Source: an uncultured Mediterranea sp. (GTDB lineage Bacteria; Bacteroidota; Bacteroidia; Bacteroidales; Bacteroidaceae). From it: a stretch of DNA of 64,000 nucleotides. Every line of letters starts with the position of its first letter. Within the stretch, counting starts at the first letter, position 1. The notes beneath the pieces were generated by a model that saw only the letters and a list, made by a program, of their open reading frames with translations, had not been told where the DNA came from and did no database searches. Positions 25,791 through 35,792 of the stretch are shown here, in pieces. The translations under genes and the position numbers were made by a program. Location: assembly GCA_945831575.1 (NCBI GenBank), contig CAMACX010000003.1, forward strand, positions 1 to 64,000. The letters are read 5' to 3'.

Positions 25791-28700
25791 TTAGAAATTC
25801 AAGTTAACACCTACTACAAACTGACAGCTCTTGGGGTATGCAGAGTAGTCCACACCCGGAGTCAGGTTGGTCTTGCGGATGGAAGATACTTCGGGGTCGT
25901 AGCCGGAGTAGCTGGTCAGGCAGAAGACATTGTAAGCCGTCACGTAGAAGCGCAAGCTCTTGATCATGGCCTTCTTCAGCAGGTCGGTAGGCAGCGTGTA
26001 ACCCAGAGTCAGGGTGTTCAGACGCAGGAATGAGCCATCCTCTACAGCCCAGTCGCTGAAGATCATACGGTCAGTGTAGGGTGACCACATCGTGGTGTTG
26101 GCATTCATCTCGGCCAGCTTGGCGGGGTCATTGCACAGCGTACCATCCGCATTGAGGTTGGTCCAGCGCTTGCCGTCAGCCATATCCGAAATCATGTTAC
26201 GGTACTGGTACTTACCCGTTGAGGTGAACTCAATCTTATTGGCATTATAGACATCGTTGCCGATGCTGAAGTTGAAGTTGGCGCTCAGGTCGAAGCCATA
26301 GGCACGGGCGTTGATGCTGAAACCACCGGTAGCTGTGGGGTTGGCATCACCAATGATGGTCTTATCGTTGGCATCGATTTTGTCGTCTCCATCCAGGTCT
26401 TGCAGCTTCATCGTACCGGGACGCACACGGCCCACAGCAGCTGTAGCATCAGCCACGCCCTCCTTCAGAATCCATGTATTCTTTTCAGCATCGTAGCCTT
26501 CAAAGTCGCTCACTTCGTAGCGGCCAGCTGACTTGTAGCCATACATCTGACCTACCGAACCGCCCTTGGCAATCCAGAAGTCATTACCGATCTCTGAAGA
26601 TGCCCAGTAAGTCTCTGCACCGAAGTCATCCATGATACCAAGGTCCTTGATCTTGTTCTTGTTGAAGCCAATGTTAGCGCTGAAGCTCAAGCCCCAATCC
26701 TTCTTATTGACAGCCGTCCAGTTGATGGTGGCTTCAATACCCTTGTTCTCCGTCTTACCCATGTTACGGTACTGGTTGTCGTAACCCGTACCACCTACGG
26801 GGAACTGGATGAGCAGGTCCTTCGTTGTATTCAGGTAAGCCTCCACGCTACCATTGATCTTACCACCCAGGATGGTGAAGTCCAGACCGAGGTTGCGCGT
26901 GATAGTGGTCTCCCACTTCAGGTCGGGGTTGGCCATGGTCTTTGAGGGAGCCCAGTAGTTGCTGAAGCCGTTAATCCAGGTGGTAGCCGAGTTGGCATAG
27001 GTCTGTACCATCTGTCCCGAAGGGATGTTGTTGTTACCTGCGGTACCGTAGCTGACACGGAGTTTCAGGTCGTCCAACCACTCGCGGGTAGATTCCATAA
27101 AGGGCTCGGAAGAGACACGCCATGCCAAGGCTGCCGAGGGGAAGTAACCCCACTGGTTGCCTTCAGAGAACTTTGAAGAACCATCGGCACGGAACGTAGC
27201 GCTCAGCAGATACTTGCTGTCGAAGTCGTAGTTCACACGACCGAAGAACGAGAGCAGCTTGTCATCGGGGTTGAGGTAATTATCAATATTATAAGGAGTA
27301 CCCATCGAGGTGAGCTTCCAGGCCTGTTCAGCAGTGAAGCTTTCGGGGAAACCATGTACGATGTTGGTCAGTTTCTCGCTCTTGGTTACAATCCACTCGT
27401 GACCAATCAAGGCGTTGAGGTGGTGCTTATCATTCTTGAGCAATTTCGCGAAATCGTAGCTGGCGGTGTTGGTGCTGCGGAAAGCGTGACGCTTGGTGTT
27501 GGCCAACTGAATGGCGGGCTTACCCTGATTCTCAGCAGAGGGAACATTCTTAATATAATAGGTCGTCGTACCCCAGAAGCGCTGGTCGTTGTTGCGGTAG
27601 TCGTCATAACCTAATTCGGCCTTCACCTTGAAGTTCTTGAAGATTTCCCAACCGAAGCTACCGGCCATGTTCAAGGTCTTACGCTCCTGCATACGGTCAT
27701 TATCGCTGATAGATACCAGGGGATCATAGAGGTTACCCAGATCGTCATCGGAAGAACCGGCTGAAGAATCCAGGTTCTTCAAGGGTATCGGGGTATAGAT
27801 AACAGAGTACTTCAGACGCTTGTCAGAGTCATAGGTTGACGATACGTCGTTGGCACCACCACCACGCACATCGGTCTCGGCGTAGCGGATGGTGAAATCC
27901 ACGGTCGTATTCTTGGTGGGTTTGGTGTTAAGCTTCAGGCTGAAGTTGTCACGTTTGTAGTCCGAACCCTCCATGATGGCCTTGTCGTTCATGTGGGCAT
28001 AGCTGAATGAATACTTCACCTTATCCGAACCACCCGTGATGCTGAGGTTGTGGTTGAAGGTATGGCCTGTGCGACCGAAGGTCAAGTCCTGCCAGTCGTT
28101 CTGGTTGATACCATCATACAAGTCGATGTCAGCATACTTGCCGAAGTAGTCCTCGTAAGAGCTCAGGTCCTTGCCGTTGCTCTTCAGCAGGGCCAGTTCA
28201 TACTGCCACTTGGCGTAGTCGCTTGCGCTGAGCACATCGAGGGTCTTGGCAATCTTCTTCCAGCTGTAGTAAGCGTTGTAGCTTACGTTCACCTTACCCT
28301 CCTTACCGCTCTTGGTGGTGACGAGGATTACACCGTTGGCACCACGGCTACCGTAGATGGCGGTAGAAGAGGCATCCTTCAGTACGGTCATGTCTTCAAT
28401 GTCGCTGGCGGGGATATCGCTGATAGACTCCACGGGGAAACCATCGACAATGAAAAGCGGGGTGTTGTCGCCAGTGATTGAACCACCACCACGCACACGT
28501 ATCTTCATCTCAGCATCGGGGCTACCTTCTGTAGTGGTAATCTGCACACCGGCCATCTTACCAGTCAGGGCCTCCGTAGCACTGGCTACAGGCACAGCAG
28601 CAAGCACCTCAGAGTTCACCGTGGCTACCGAACCGGTCAAGTCTTTCTTCTTTACCGAGCCGTAACCGATGACTACGACCTCTTCCAGAGCCTGCGCATC

Positions 28701-29015
28701 TTCGCTCATCACGATGTTGATTACTGTCTGGCCCTTCACGGCTGCCTCCTGTGTGGTCATACCCACATAGGAGAATACCAGCGTGGCCTTCGACGGAACG
28801 CTCAGCGTATAGTTACCATCAATGTCGGTGATGGTACCATTGCTGGGATTCCCTTTCTCTACTACAGAAGCACCGATCACGGTCTCTCCTGTCTTGTCTG
28901 TCACGGTACCTTTTACGGTCACATTCTGCGCTGATACGCTGAGCGATATCATCATTACTAATAGACTTAGTAACGCATGGCGCATGTTTTTCATCTTTTT
29001 AGACATTCCTTGCAT
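25791..29015 (-). CDS. susC: SusC/RagA-like TonB-dependent transporter
   Basis: A 1074-residue outer-membrane transporter. After the signal peptide (ends ISLSVSAQ) comes a carboxypeptidase-like regulatory (DUF4480-type) domain (NVTVKGTVTDKTGETVIGAS). A TonB box region (EEVVVIGYG), a plug with the SusC signature (STAIYGSRGANGVILVTTK) and a barrel ending in VGVNLNF follow. The start may be any of several close Met codons at 29015-28985. No STN domain is visible, so it is not linked to a FecR/sigma switch by sequence. It imports oligosaccharides with SusD encoded next. Confidence 0.96.
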   Translation of the reverse strand: MQGMSKKMKNMRHALLSLLVMMISLSVSAQNVTVKGTVTDKTGETVIGASVVEKGNPSNGTITDIDGNYTLSVPSKATLVFSYVGMTTQEAAVKGQTVINIVMSEDAQALEEVVVIGYGSVKKKDLTGSVATVNSEVLAAVPVASATEALTGKMAGVQITTTEGSPDAEMKIRVRGGGSITGDNTPLFIVDGFPVESISDIPASDIEDMTVLKDASSTAIYGSRGANGVILVTTKSGKEGKVNVSYNAYYSWKKIAKTLDVLSASDYAKWQYELALLKSNGKDLSSYEDYFGKYADIDLYDGINQNDWQDLTFGRTGHTFNHNLSITGGSDKVKYSFSYAHMNDKAIMEGSDYKRDNFSLKLNTKPTKNTTVDFTIRYAETDVRGGGANDVSSTYDSDKRLKYSVIYTPIPLKNLDSSAGSSDDDLGNLYDPLVSISDNDRMQERKTLNMAGSFGWEIFKNFKVKAELGYDDYRNNDQRFWGTTTYYIKNVPSAENQGKPAIQLANTKRHAFRSTNTASYDFAKLLKNDKHHLNALIGHEWIVTKSEKLTNIVHGFPESFTAEQAWKLTSMGTPYNIDNYLNPDDKLLSFFGRVNYDFDSKYLLSATFRADGSSKFSEGNQWGYFPSAALAWRVSSEPFMESTREWLDDLKLRVSYGTAGNNNIPSGQMVQTYANSATTWINGFSNYWAPSKTMANPDLKWETTITRNLGLDFTILGGKINGSVEAYLNTTKDLLIQFPVGGTGYDNQYRNMGKTENKGIEATINWTAVNKKDWGLSFSANIGFNKNKIKDLGIMDDFGAETYWASSEIGNDFWIAKGGSVGQMYGYKSAGRYEVSDFEGYDAEKNTWILKEGVADATAAVGRVRPGTMKLQDLDGDDKIDANDKTIIGDANPTATGGFSINARAYGFDLSANFNFSIGNDVYNANKIEFTSTGKYQYRNMISDMADGKRWTNLNADGTLCNDPAKLAEMNANTTMWSPYTDRMIFSDWAVEDGSFLRLNTLTLGYTLPTDLLKKAMIKSLRFYVTAYNVFCLTSYSGYDPEVSSIRKTNLTPGVDYSAYPKSCQFVVGVNLNF

Positions 29016-29089
29016 ATCTATTTTAAATTATTAAAGTGTTTCCATGAATTGATTAACTGTGTGCGAGCACAATGTTAATTTCCACGCTG

Positions 29090-29097
29090 CAAAAGTA
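29090..29097 (-). promoter_or_regulatory. -7 box for the susC operon
   Basis: On the minus strand TACTTTTG lies 74 bases upstream of the first susC start codon. A -33 TTTG is not evident. Confidence 0.5.
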
Positions 29098-29172
29098 TGG
29101 CAATGCGCTCACTACCGTGTGGAATATTTGTTTTAAGGTGTGTCTTTTTTGATGAAACGTGACGGGAAGGTG

Positions 29173-29826
29173 CTAATGGAGTGCAATTTTGCCGATTTCA
29201 TCGGGGAAATCGACAATATGATGGGGAGCAAATTGTTCGAGTTCGGTACGCGGGCGGAAGCCCCAGGTAACGCCACAGGCGGTTACGCCGGCATTGCGGG
29301 CGGTCTGCATATCCACACCAGAGTCGCCCACGTAGAGCACGTCAGCGGCTGCGATGCCCGTGGCTTCAAGTATCTGATGCACGATGGTGGGGTCGGGCTT
29401 GGTAGGTACGCCTTCACGCTGGCCCAACACGGCGCGGAAGGAGATGGTGGGGAAATAGTGGGCAATAAGCTGCTCGGTGGCGCTCTGATACTTGTTGGAA
29501 GCCACGGCCAGCTGCAAGCCCTGGCTCTGCAGTTGGTCGAGCAGCTGAGGAATGCCATCGTAGGGGGCGCTCAGGTCGGCATTGTGCTGATTGTAATAGG
29601 GGATAAAGGCGGCCCGCACACGCAGGACGTTGGCTTCCGTCTTCTCCCCCTCCGGGAGGGCGCGCTCGAAGAGTTTGTTGATACCGTTGCCCACCATGAA
29701 GCGGTAGGCAGCGGTATCATGTACAGGATAGCCCAGTGTCTGGAGGGCATGGTTGGTGCTCTGCGCCAAGTCGGCAATGGTGTTGAGCAGGGTACCGTCA
29801 AGGTCGAAAATTACAAGTTTCTTCAT
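29173..29826 (-). CDS. HAD-family phosphatase (phosphoglycolate phosphatase-like)
   Basis: A 217-residue cytoplasmic HAD subfamily IA phosphatase. Motif I is DLDGTLLNT (nucleophile D8, acid/base D10), motif II VASNKYQ, the motif III lysine TKPDPT, and motif IV VGDSGVDMQTARNAG. It resembles Gph but could equally dephosphorylate a sugar phosphate. It lies between susC and the GH43 gene and has its own -7 box, so it may be an unrelated insertion into the locus or serve sugar metabolism. Confidence 0.85.
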   Translation of the reverse strand: MKKLVIFDLDGTLLNTIADLAQSTNHALQTLGYPVHDTAAYRFMVGNGINKLFERALPEGEKTEANVLRVRAAFIPYYNQHNADLSAPYDGIPQLLDQLQSQGLQLAVASNKYQSATEQLIAHYFPTISFRAVLGQREGVPTKPDPTIVHQILEATGIAAADVLYVGDSGVDMQTARNAGVTACGVTWGFRPRTELEQFAPHHIVDFPDEIGKIALH

Positions 29827-29851
29827 TGGGTCAATATTTGTTTTTACCCGG

Positions 29852-29859
29852 CAAAGGTA
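29852..29859 (-). promoter_or_regulatory. -7 box for the HAD phosphatase
   Basis: The minus-strand TACCTTTG lies 26 bases before the start codon, consistent with separate transcription from the GH43 gene. Confidence 0.5.
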
Positions 29860-29913
29860 CTCATTATTTTCTTTCCCCCCTACATGCGAAGGGGTAAAAA
29901 GTGGTTAGCAAGG

Positions 29914-31590
29914 TCAGTGCTTCGTGATGCGGAACCAATCCACATCACTCCATCCGCCATCGTTCACCTTCTTGGCGGGTCGGGTACAGAAAGTGCCTAC
30001 CTTGGCACCAATCCATTGACCCTCACGTACCTGGAAGGACTCGCCCAGAGGGTGAAACTTCTTTCCATCGGTGCTGTAGCTGAAGCTGCAGAGGATAAGC
30101 TGGTCGTGACCGCCTTCACTCTTCTGGATTTTCTTACCCGTGTCGGTAAAGCGGGCCTGTAGCCATACAGTGCGGTCGCTGAGCTTCACCTCACCGTGGC
30201 TCTCTTCTGCAGTACCTTTCTTGGCCTCCATGCAGCTCACCTGACTCAGTATCAAGCCATCCGCACGATTTTCAAGAATCAGACCCGCATAGTCCAAGCC
30301 CATCACCAGCAGGCCGGTACGTTCGCCGGTATAGCGCCCGTCAGGGGTGAAGGTGAGCTTCATGGTCGCAACAAACTGCGGGGCAGGTGTCTTCTGCAGC
30401 AACAGGTTAGACACATCCCACAGGTTCTTGTAGTCTTCGGGCACAGGATAGGAGTAGAGACGCACGAAGCCTTTGTCGCCGGCGTACCAGGCCCATTTCT
30501 CGTTGATGTTGGCATGCCATTGCCATTGAGGTTGCAGGGTATAGCCGTCAAATTCGTCACTCTCCTGGGGGTTAGACAGGGGATAGGTTGCACCCACGTT
30601 GGGCTTCTTGTAGGTCAGCACAGGCTCTCCACAGCCGTCACCATCCTTATCCACACCTACCACAGGCCAATCCTCCTTCCACGTCATGGGTTGCAGGTGA
30701 ACCAACCGGCCGTAGGCACCCACATCCTGGAAGTGGAGGAACCAGTCCTCGCCGCTCTGCGTCGTGACCCATGCGCCCTGGTGAGGACCATTGATGCCGG
30801 TCTTGCCTTGGGCCAGCACGGTGCGCCATTCGTAAGGGCCATAGATACTCTTGGAGCGCTGCACCACCTGCCAACCGGTGGGCACACCGCCTGCGGGATG
30901 GAAAATGTAGTAGTAGCCGTTGCGCTTATAGAACTTGGGCCCTTCGCACGTCTGGTGCTCTTCGTGACCGTCAAACACGATGCGCGAGGGGGTAATGGTA
31001 CGGGTGCAGGCCGTATCTAGCTCACAGACAGCGATTACACTCTTCAACCCAGCCCGACTTCCGGCATAGGCATGGACCATATAGACGCGGCCGTCATCAT
31101 CCCATAGGGGGCACGTGTCGATGATGCCTTTACCCTCCTTGATGAGCAACGGTTCGCTCCAGGGCCCTTCGGGACGGGTCGCCCGTACCATAAAGACACC
31201 CTGGTCAGGGTCACCCCAGAAGATATAGTAGGTCCCGTTGTGATAGCGCAGCGAGGGAGCCCACACGCGGTTGCCATGCTCGGGGCGCTCAGGGGTCTCT
31301 ACTGGCGGTACAGCCGTAGGAATGGCTGCACCGATGATACGCCAGTTCACGAGGTCCTTGCTATGAAGAATCTGCAACCCGGGCAAACAGCCAAAGCTGG
31401 AGGAGGTGAGGTAGAAGTCATCCCCCACGCGGATGGCATCGGGGTCGCTGTAGTCGGCATAGAGCACGGGGTTCTTGTACTTGCCGTTGCCCAAGTCGGG
31501 ACACCAGACTTCAGACACATAGTTACGCTCCTGGGCCACCGCACTCAGGCAGAGGCAGGCGAGCAAAGTCATAAGCAGTGAATGTTTCAT
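29914..31590 (-). CDS. Exported GH43 beta-xylosidase/arabinofuranosidase-type enzyme
   Basis: A 558-residue protein with a signal peptide (ends LSAVAQ). The GH43 five-bladed propeller spans about residues 35-310, with the general base in YADYSDPDAIRVGDDFY, the pKa-modulating Asp in IDTCPLWDDDG and the acid Glu in CEGPKFYKRNG. A C-terminal concanavalin-like beta-sandwich (about 345-555) follows, as in many Bacteroides GH43 enzymes. It would remove arabinose, xylose or galactose side-chain residues. The subfamily cannot be set by eye. It is downstream of the DUF4861 and GH28 genes on the same strand. Confidence 0.88.
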   Translation of the reverse strand: MKHSLLMTLLACLCLSAVAQERNYVSEVWCPDLGNGKYKNPVLYADYSDPDAIRVGDDFYLTSSSFGCLPGLQILHSKDLVNWRIIGAAIPTAVPPVETPERPEHGNRVWAPSLRYHNGTYYIFWGDPDQGVFMVRATRPEGPWSEPLLIKEGKGIIDTCPLWDDDGRVYMVHAYAGSRAGLKSVIAVCELDTACTRTITPSRIVFDGHEEHQTCEGPKFYKRNGYYYIFHPAGGVPTGWQVVQRSKSIYGPYEWRTVLAQGKTGINGPHQGAWVTTQSGEDWFLHFQDVGAYGRLVHLQPMTWKEDWPVVGVDKDGDGCGEPVLTYKKPNVGATYPLSNPQESDEFDGYTLQPQWQWHANINEKWAWYAGDKGFVRLYSYPVPEDYKNLWDVSNLLLQKTPAPQFVATMKLTFTPDGRYTGERTGLLVMGLDYAGLILENRADGLILSQVSCMEAKKGTAEESHGEVKLSDRTVWLQARFTDTGKKIQKSEGGHDQLILCSFSYSTDGKKFHPLGESFQVREGQWIGAKVGTFCTRPAKKVNDGGWSDVDWFRITKH

Positions 31591-31666
31591 GTTTCAGTCG
31601 TTGTTAGGTTTTATAAATACTTTCCATATTATACGTAGGTATGGAAATCTTTACTCAACGATTATG

Positions 31667-32896
31667 TTATTTCTTGATGAGTTTCACCTCCAGCGGATGC
31701 TGCAGTTGCTCTTTCCACTCCCCCATATAGGCAAACCAAGAGGGGGCATCGGGATAGCCAAACTCCTCTTTGCGCGAGGTGAACATGGTGTAGTAAGTGA
31801 AATAATTCGACTTGGGCGCGGACAGCAAGTAGAGGTAGTTGTCCGGGTCACTCACCTCCTGACGCACGTAGCGCTGAGGCACATAGGTAGCGATTCCGAT
31901 GGTCTCCTTGGCATACTTCACGGTATCAGTCACAGGCCAGTGACGCCCCCAACTACCCACCAGCCCCTCGTGGTCGCTCTCCATCACAGTCTCTGTACCC
32001 ATGATGCGCTGCACACCGGTTACGAAGGTCTGCTCCTGCAGTGGCTCGCCAAACGAGCAATCGATCTGCAAGTCGCGGTGCCCGGCATAGAGGATGTAGC
32101 GTTGGGTCATGTCCATCAAGCTATTCTGGTAGTTCCACCCCTTGACAGCCACCTCCAGGATGGCCCGCACGGGACCGTACGTCACCACCCGCTCCGTGCG
32201 CGAGGCAATCGGCTCGATGTGGGTGGCTTTGTTGCCATCCCACCCCTTCAAGGCGCCGATACCACAGCTGTTGCCCACCATCAACACATCGTCGCCATAC
32301 CCTGCAGCCAGCTGCTCATCGGTGGGATAGAAACTGCATGACTCCAGTTCCAGCCGCTGCTTAAACTTGCCATAGGGGTCGATAGTCTGCTTCTGGTTGA
32401 AGTAGATGCGGTACCCCACCAGCTCCGACTCCATCATGGGGCCGTGACCATAGATCAGGTTATAGACATTCGACTTCCCCGGCACCGTGAGGCTCTCGGC
32501 CTGCGCATGCTTATTCTTCTTGCCATCACGTATCAGCATCTGCGCAAAGGTTCGGGCCGGATAACTCTTTGCCGAAGTCTCTGAGGAGAGGGTAACGGTA
32601 AGCCGCTCAAGGCCTTGAGCCGGAAGGTCCATCACCCAGACCAACTCATCGGCTACGCCATCGCCATCCAGATCATCCAGCTGCGAAGGTATCTCCTGGG
32701 TCAGGCTTGCCACCACGGCACACCTTACGTCAAAGTGCAACTTCAGGCTCCGCAGGTTAAGGACCACGGGAGCATCACGCTGCGACTGCTGATAGGGATT
32801 GGTCACCTCGATGGTGACTACGCGCTTAACAACAGGCTGTGCCATGAGCAGGGGAGCCATGGCACAGCACAGTAAGAGCAAGATACTCTTTTTCAT
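31667..32896 (-). CDS. DUF4861 family exported protein
   Basis: A 409-residue protein with a signal peptide (ends APLLMAQ). It has a short beta domain at the start (VTIEVTNPYQQSQRDAPVVL), a calcium-like DLDGDGVADELVW stretch, and a larger domain with motifs YNLIYGHGPMMESELVGYRI and CSFYPTDEQLAAGYGDDVLM. This is DUF4861, which occurs in pectin and alginate-type loci and is suspected to be an enzyme but not assigned. It lies 23 bases after GH28 and 76 before GH43, so an operon is likely. Confidence 0.82.
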   Translation of the reverse strand: MKKSILLLLCCAMAPLLMAQPVVKRVVTIEVTNPYQQSQRDAPVVLNLRSLKLHFDVRCAVVASLTQEIPSQLDDLDGDGVADELVWVMDLPAQGLERLTVTLSSETSAKSYPARTFAQMLIRDGKKNKHAQAESLTVPGKSNVYNLIYGHGPMMESELVGYRIYFNQKQTIDPYGKFKQRLELESCSFYPTDEQLAAGYGDDVLMVGNSCGIGALKGWDGNKATHIEPIASRTERVVTYGPVRAILEVAVKGWNYQNSLMDMTQRYILYAGHRDLQIDCSFGEPLQEQTFVTGVQRIMGTETVMESDHEGLVGSWGRHWPVTDTVKYAKETIGIATYVPQRYVRQEVSDPDNYLYLLSAPKSNYFTYYTMFTSRKEEFGYPDAPSWFAYMGEWKEQLQHPLEVKLIKK

Positions 32897-32919
32897 GATT
32901 ATACTTTAAAAACGATGGT

Positions 32920-34521
32920 TTACAAGGCAATAGCTTGGGCTTTGGAGGTTTCGTTGTTGTATTCCTGTCCGTTGACCTTCACGTTGTAAGCGTTGCGGAT
33001 GACGAGGTTCTCACCCTTCTTGGCCTCGATGCGCACGTTGTCTATGCTGACCCCCTTGGCCTGACTGATGACGATACCCTCCTTGGCCTGACTGATGACC
33101 ACATCCTTCACACTGATGTTGTCAATGGGCATCTCAGGCAGTCCGTTGAAGAACATGGCCCGTCCGGCCCCCTTGCAGACCACCTCGCTAATGTGGATGT
33201 TGCGGAAGGCGGGAGTCTCCTCGGTCACGGGAGGCACGTTGGCCTTCATGCGCTCGGCAATCTCTTCTTCAGTTTCCTCGCCGGCACCCTTGCCGCCGTA
33301 GAAGAGGTCAAACAAGAGGGGTTCGTGAGGTATGTCAATCATGTTGATGCGGTTAATGTAGATGTTCTCCACCACGCCACCACGACCGCGGGTACTCTTA
33401 AAGCGCAGGCCGACATCCGTACCGAGGAAGGTGCAGTTGGAGACGTAGATGTTCTTCACACCACCCGACATCTCACTGCCTACTACAAAGCCACCATGGC
33501 CATGGAGTACAATGTTGTCGGTGACAATCACATTCTGGCAAGGCTCACCGCGACGACGGCCATCGGCATCCTTACCCGACTTGATGCAGATGGCATCATC
33601 GCCAGCATCAAAGATACACTTGGTAATCAAGGCATTGCTGCACGACTCCAGGTCGAGCGCATCGCCATTCTGCGAATACCAGGGGTTGAACACCTTCACG
33701 TTGTCGAGCGTGATGTGGTCGCACGACAGGGGATGCAGGCACCAGCAGGGAGAATTCTTGAAGGTGACACCCTGAAGCAACACCTTCTTGCACTTCACGA
33801 AGTTGAGCAGCACGGGGCGCAACCAGGCACGGATCTCATTCCACTGCTCATCGGTCTCGATGCCCTCGGGCACATTGAAGTTCTTGCAGGCATTGGCCCC
33901 CTTGAGCGAACCCTCATTGGGGTACCACACATCATTCTCTACCACGCCACCCTTCTTGAGCTGGCTCTTCCACTGAGCATCAGTCAGTTTACTCTTCTTC
34001 ACCGGGCGCCAACTGTCACCACGGCCATCAAAGGTTCCTTCGCCCGTAATGGCGATGTTCTCCTCGCCACGTGCCCAGAGGGGTGACTGGCAACGGCGCG
34101 TCTCAAGTCCTTCAAACGAAGTCTCCACAATGGGGTAGGCACTGAAGTCGTCGGTAAAGACCACCAGTGCATTCTTCTCCGCATGGAGGTTGACATTGCT
34201 CAACAGCTGGATAGGGCCCGTAAGCCATACGCCAGCAGGTATCACCACGCGGCCACCACCTTTTTGATTGATTGCCTGAATGGCTTGATTGATTGCTTCC
34301 GTATTGAGGGTCGTGCCATCCCCCTTGGCTCCAAAGTCCACGATGGAGACCTGGTTGTTGGCAAACGAGGGCTGCATCACCCGAGGCATGTCGAAGGGCA
34401 AAGCGTCATAGACCGCTGCATCGAGCAGACTTGCTTCTGCCTGAGGAGCAGGCGTTGTACAGGAGAGGAGCGGCAACGTGCAGGCTGCCAGCGCCATCAT
34501 CTTCTTGTAGATTGTGTTCAT
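32920..34521 (-). CDS. GH28 polygalacturonase-type hydrolase
   Basis: A 533-residue exported protein, probably lipid-anchored (signal ending LPLLSC). The GH28 parallel beta-helix carries the family catalytic set in order: NGD (in YSQNGDALDLES), DD (in FDAGDDAICIKSG), GHG (in LHGHGGFVVGSEM) and RFK (in GLRFKSTRGRGG). It cleaves galacturonate-containing backbones such as polygalacturonan or rhamnogalacturonan; an exo mode is plausible but not shown. It heads the GH28-DUF4861-GH43 unit. Confidence 0.92.
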   Translation of the reverse strand: MNTIYKKMMALAACTLPLLSCTTPAPQAEASLLDAAVYDALPFDMPRVMQPSFANNQVSIVDFGAKGDGTTLNTEAINQAIQAINQKGGGRVVIPAGVWLTGPIQLLSNVNLHAEKNALVVFTDDFSAYPIVETSFEGLETRRCQSPLWARGEENIAITGEGTFDGRGDSWRPVKKSKLTDAQWKSQLKKGGVVENDVWYPNEGSLKGANACKNFNVPEGIETDEQWNEIRAWLRPVLLNFVKCKKVLLQGVTFKNSPCWCLHPLSCDHITLDNVKVFNPWYSQNGDALDLESCSNALITKCIFDAGDDAICIKSGKDADGRRRGEPCQNVIVTDNIVLHGHGGFVVGSEMSGGVKNIYVSNCTFLGTDVGLRFKSTRGRGGVVENIYINRINMIDIPHEPLLFDLFYGGKGAGEETEEEIAERMKANVPPVTEETPAFRNIHISEVVCKGAGRAMFFNGLPEMPIDNISVKDVVISQAKEGIVISQAKGVSIDNVRIEAKKGENLVIRNAYNVKVNGQEYNNETSKAQAIAL

Positions 34522-34752
34522 GATATGATATCTTATATTATATATTAATAATTGCGTTTGTTCGTTTCTCTTGTTTTTGATTATTCCGTCAACCGGCAGC
34601 TCTCCCGAGTGGCCGGCTGGCGAATAATCTGTGATTCATGTTAACCTAATTCTAACCTTAAATAAATATTATGAAAAAACCTCTTGATTGATTTCTAATT
34701 GATTTATTTCTCGCAAAACGGTAGCGCAAAGATTGTGCTACGTTTCCGAGTG

Positions 34753-34760
34753 CAAAAGTA
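34753..34760 (-). promoter_or_regulatory. -7 box for the GH28 operon
   Basis: The minus-strand TACTTTTG followed by CA, a perfect TAnnTTTG, would give a leader of about 230 bases before GH28. The length of this leader leaves room for regulation. Confidence 0.5.
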
Positions 34761-34841
34761 GCGGTTGTTGACCATTCCTGATGTGCATTATTTGATGATT
34801 GAGGTGTATTTTTTGTCCTTTTGGATAATTTATTGCACACT

Positions 34842-34875
34842 TTTGCCCAAAGTATGCAATTTATAGCTATCTTTG
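34842..34875 (+). promoter_or_regulatory. Promoter of fabI
   Basis: TTTG (34842-34845) and TATCTTTG (34868-34875) are separated by 22 bases, slightly longer than usual. The -7 box lies 35 bases before the start codon. Confidence 0.65.
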
Positions 34876-34910
34876 CGCCCAAATTTTAGTAATAATTAGA
34901 TTCAATAGGT

Positions 34911-35768
34911 ATGAGTTACAATTTGTTGAAAGGTAAGAGAGGTATTGTATTTGGTGCGCTCAACGAGCAATCCATCGCTTGGAAGGTAGCCGAGAAGGCC
35001 GTGGAAGAGGGGGCACAGATTACGCTCTCCAATACGCCCGTTGCAGTGCGCATGGGCGAAGTGTCGGCCCTGGCTGAGAAACTGCATTGCGAAGTGATTC
35101 CCGCTGATGCCACCAGCGTGGCCGACCTGGAGCAGGTGTTCAAGCGCTCCATGGAGGTGCTGGGCGGTCAGATTGACTTCGTGCTTCACTCCATCGGCAT
35201 GTCGCCCAACGTACGCAAGAAGCGCACCTACGATGACCTGGATTACGATATGCTCGACAAGACGCTCGACATCTCGGCCGTCTCATTCCATAAGATGATC
35301 CAGAGTGCGAAGAAGCTGAATGCCATCGCCGACTATGGTTCGATTGTGGCCTTGAGCTACGTGGCTGCTCAGCGCACCTTCTACGGTTACAACGACATGG
35401 CCGATGCCAAGGCACTGCTGGAGTCTATCGCCCGCAGCTTTGGCTATATCTATGGACGCGAGCACCACGTGCGCGTCAATACCATCTCACAGTCTCCCAC
35501 AATGACCACAGCTGGCTCGGGTGTGAAGGGCATGGACAAGCTGTTTGACTTCGCCAACCGCATGTCACCCCTGGGCAACGCCAGTGCCGATGAGTGTGCC
35601 GACTACTGCATCGTGATGTTCTCTGACCTCACCCGCAAGGTGACCATGCAGAACCTCTACCACGATGGTGGATTCTCCAGCGTAGGCATGAGCCTGCGTG
35701 CCATGGCCACCTACGAGAAGGGACTGGATGAGTACAAGGATGAGAAAGGCAACATCATCTACGGATAA
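34911..35768 (+). CDS. fabI: Enoyl-[acyl-carrier-protein] reductase (NADH)
   Basis: A 285-residue SDR-fold enzyme that carries out the last reduction of each fatty-acid elongation cycle. It begins with the FabI nucleotide-binding block GKRGIVFGALNEQSIAWKVA. The catalytic region SYVAAQRTFYGYNDMADAK contains the Tyr-x6-Lys pair in FabI spacing. TISQSPTMTTAGSG is the substrate-loop region. A methylase gene follows after 24 bases. Confidence 0.95.
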   Translation: MSYNLLKGKRGIVFGALNEQSIAWKVAEKAVEEGAQITLSNTPVAVRMGEVSALAEKLHCEVIPADATSVADLEQVFKRSMEVLGGQIDFVLHSIGMSPNVRKKRTYDDLDYDMLDKTLDISAVSFHKMIQSAKKLNAIADYGSIVALSYVAAQRTFYGYNDMADAKALLESIARSFGYIYGREHHVRVNTISQSPTMTTAGSGVKGMDKLFDFANRMSPLGNASADECADYCIVMFSDLTRKVTMQNLYHDGGFSSVGMSLRAMATYEKGLDEYKDEKGNIIYG

Positions 35769-35792
35769 ACCCTCTAGTCCAAAGACCAACTG

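Larger units (their letters stand above)
34522..34910. other. 389-bp divergent intergenic region (GH28 / fabI)
   Basis: It holds the two divergent -7 boxes listed separately and a GC hairpin near 34592-34620 (CCGGC ... GCCGG). I see no ORF, tRNA or recognised riboswitch. Confidence 0.6.
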
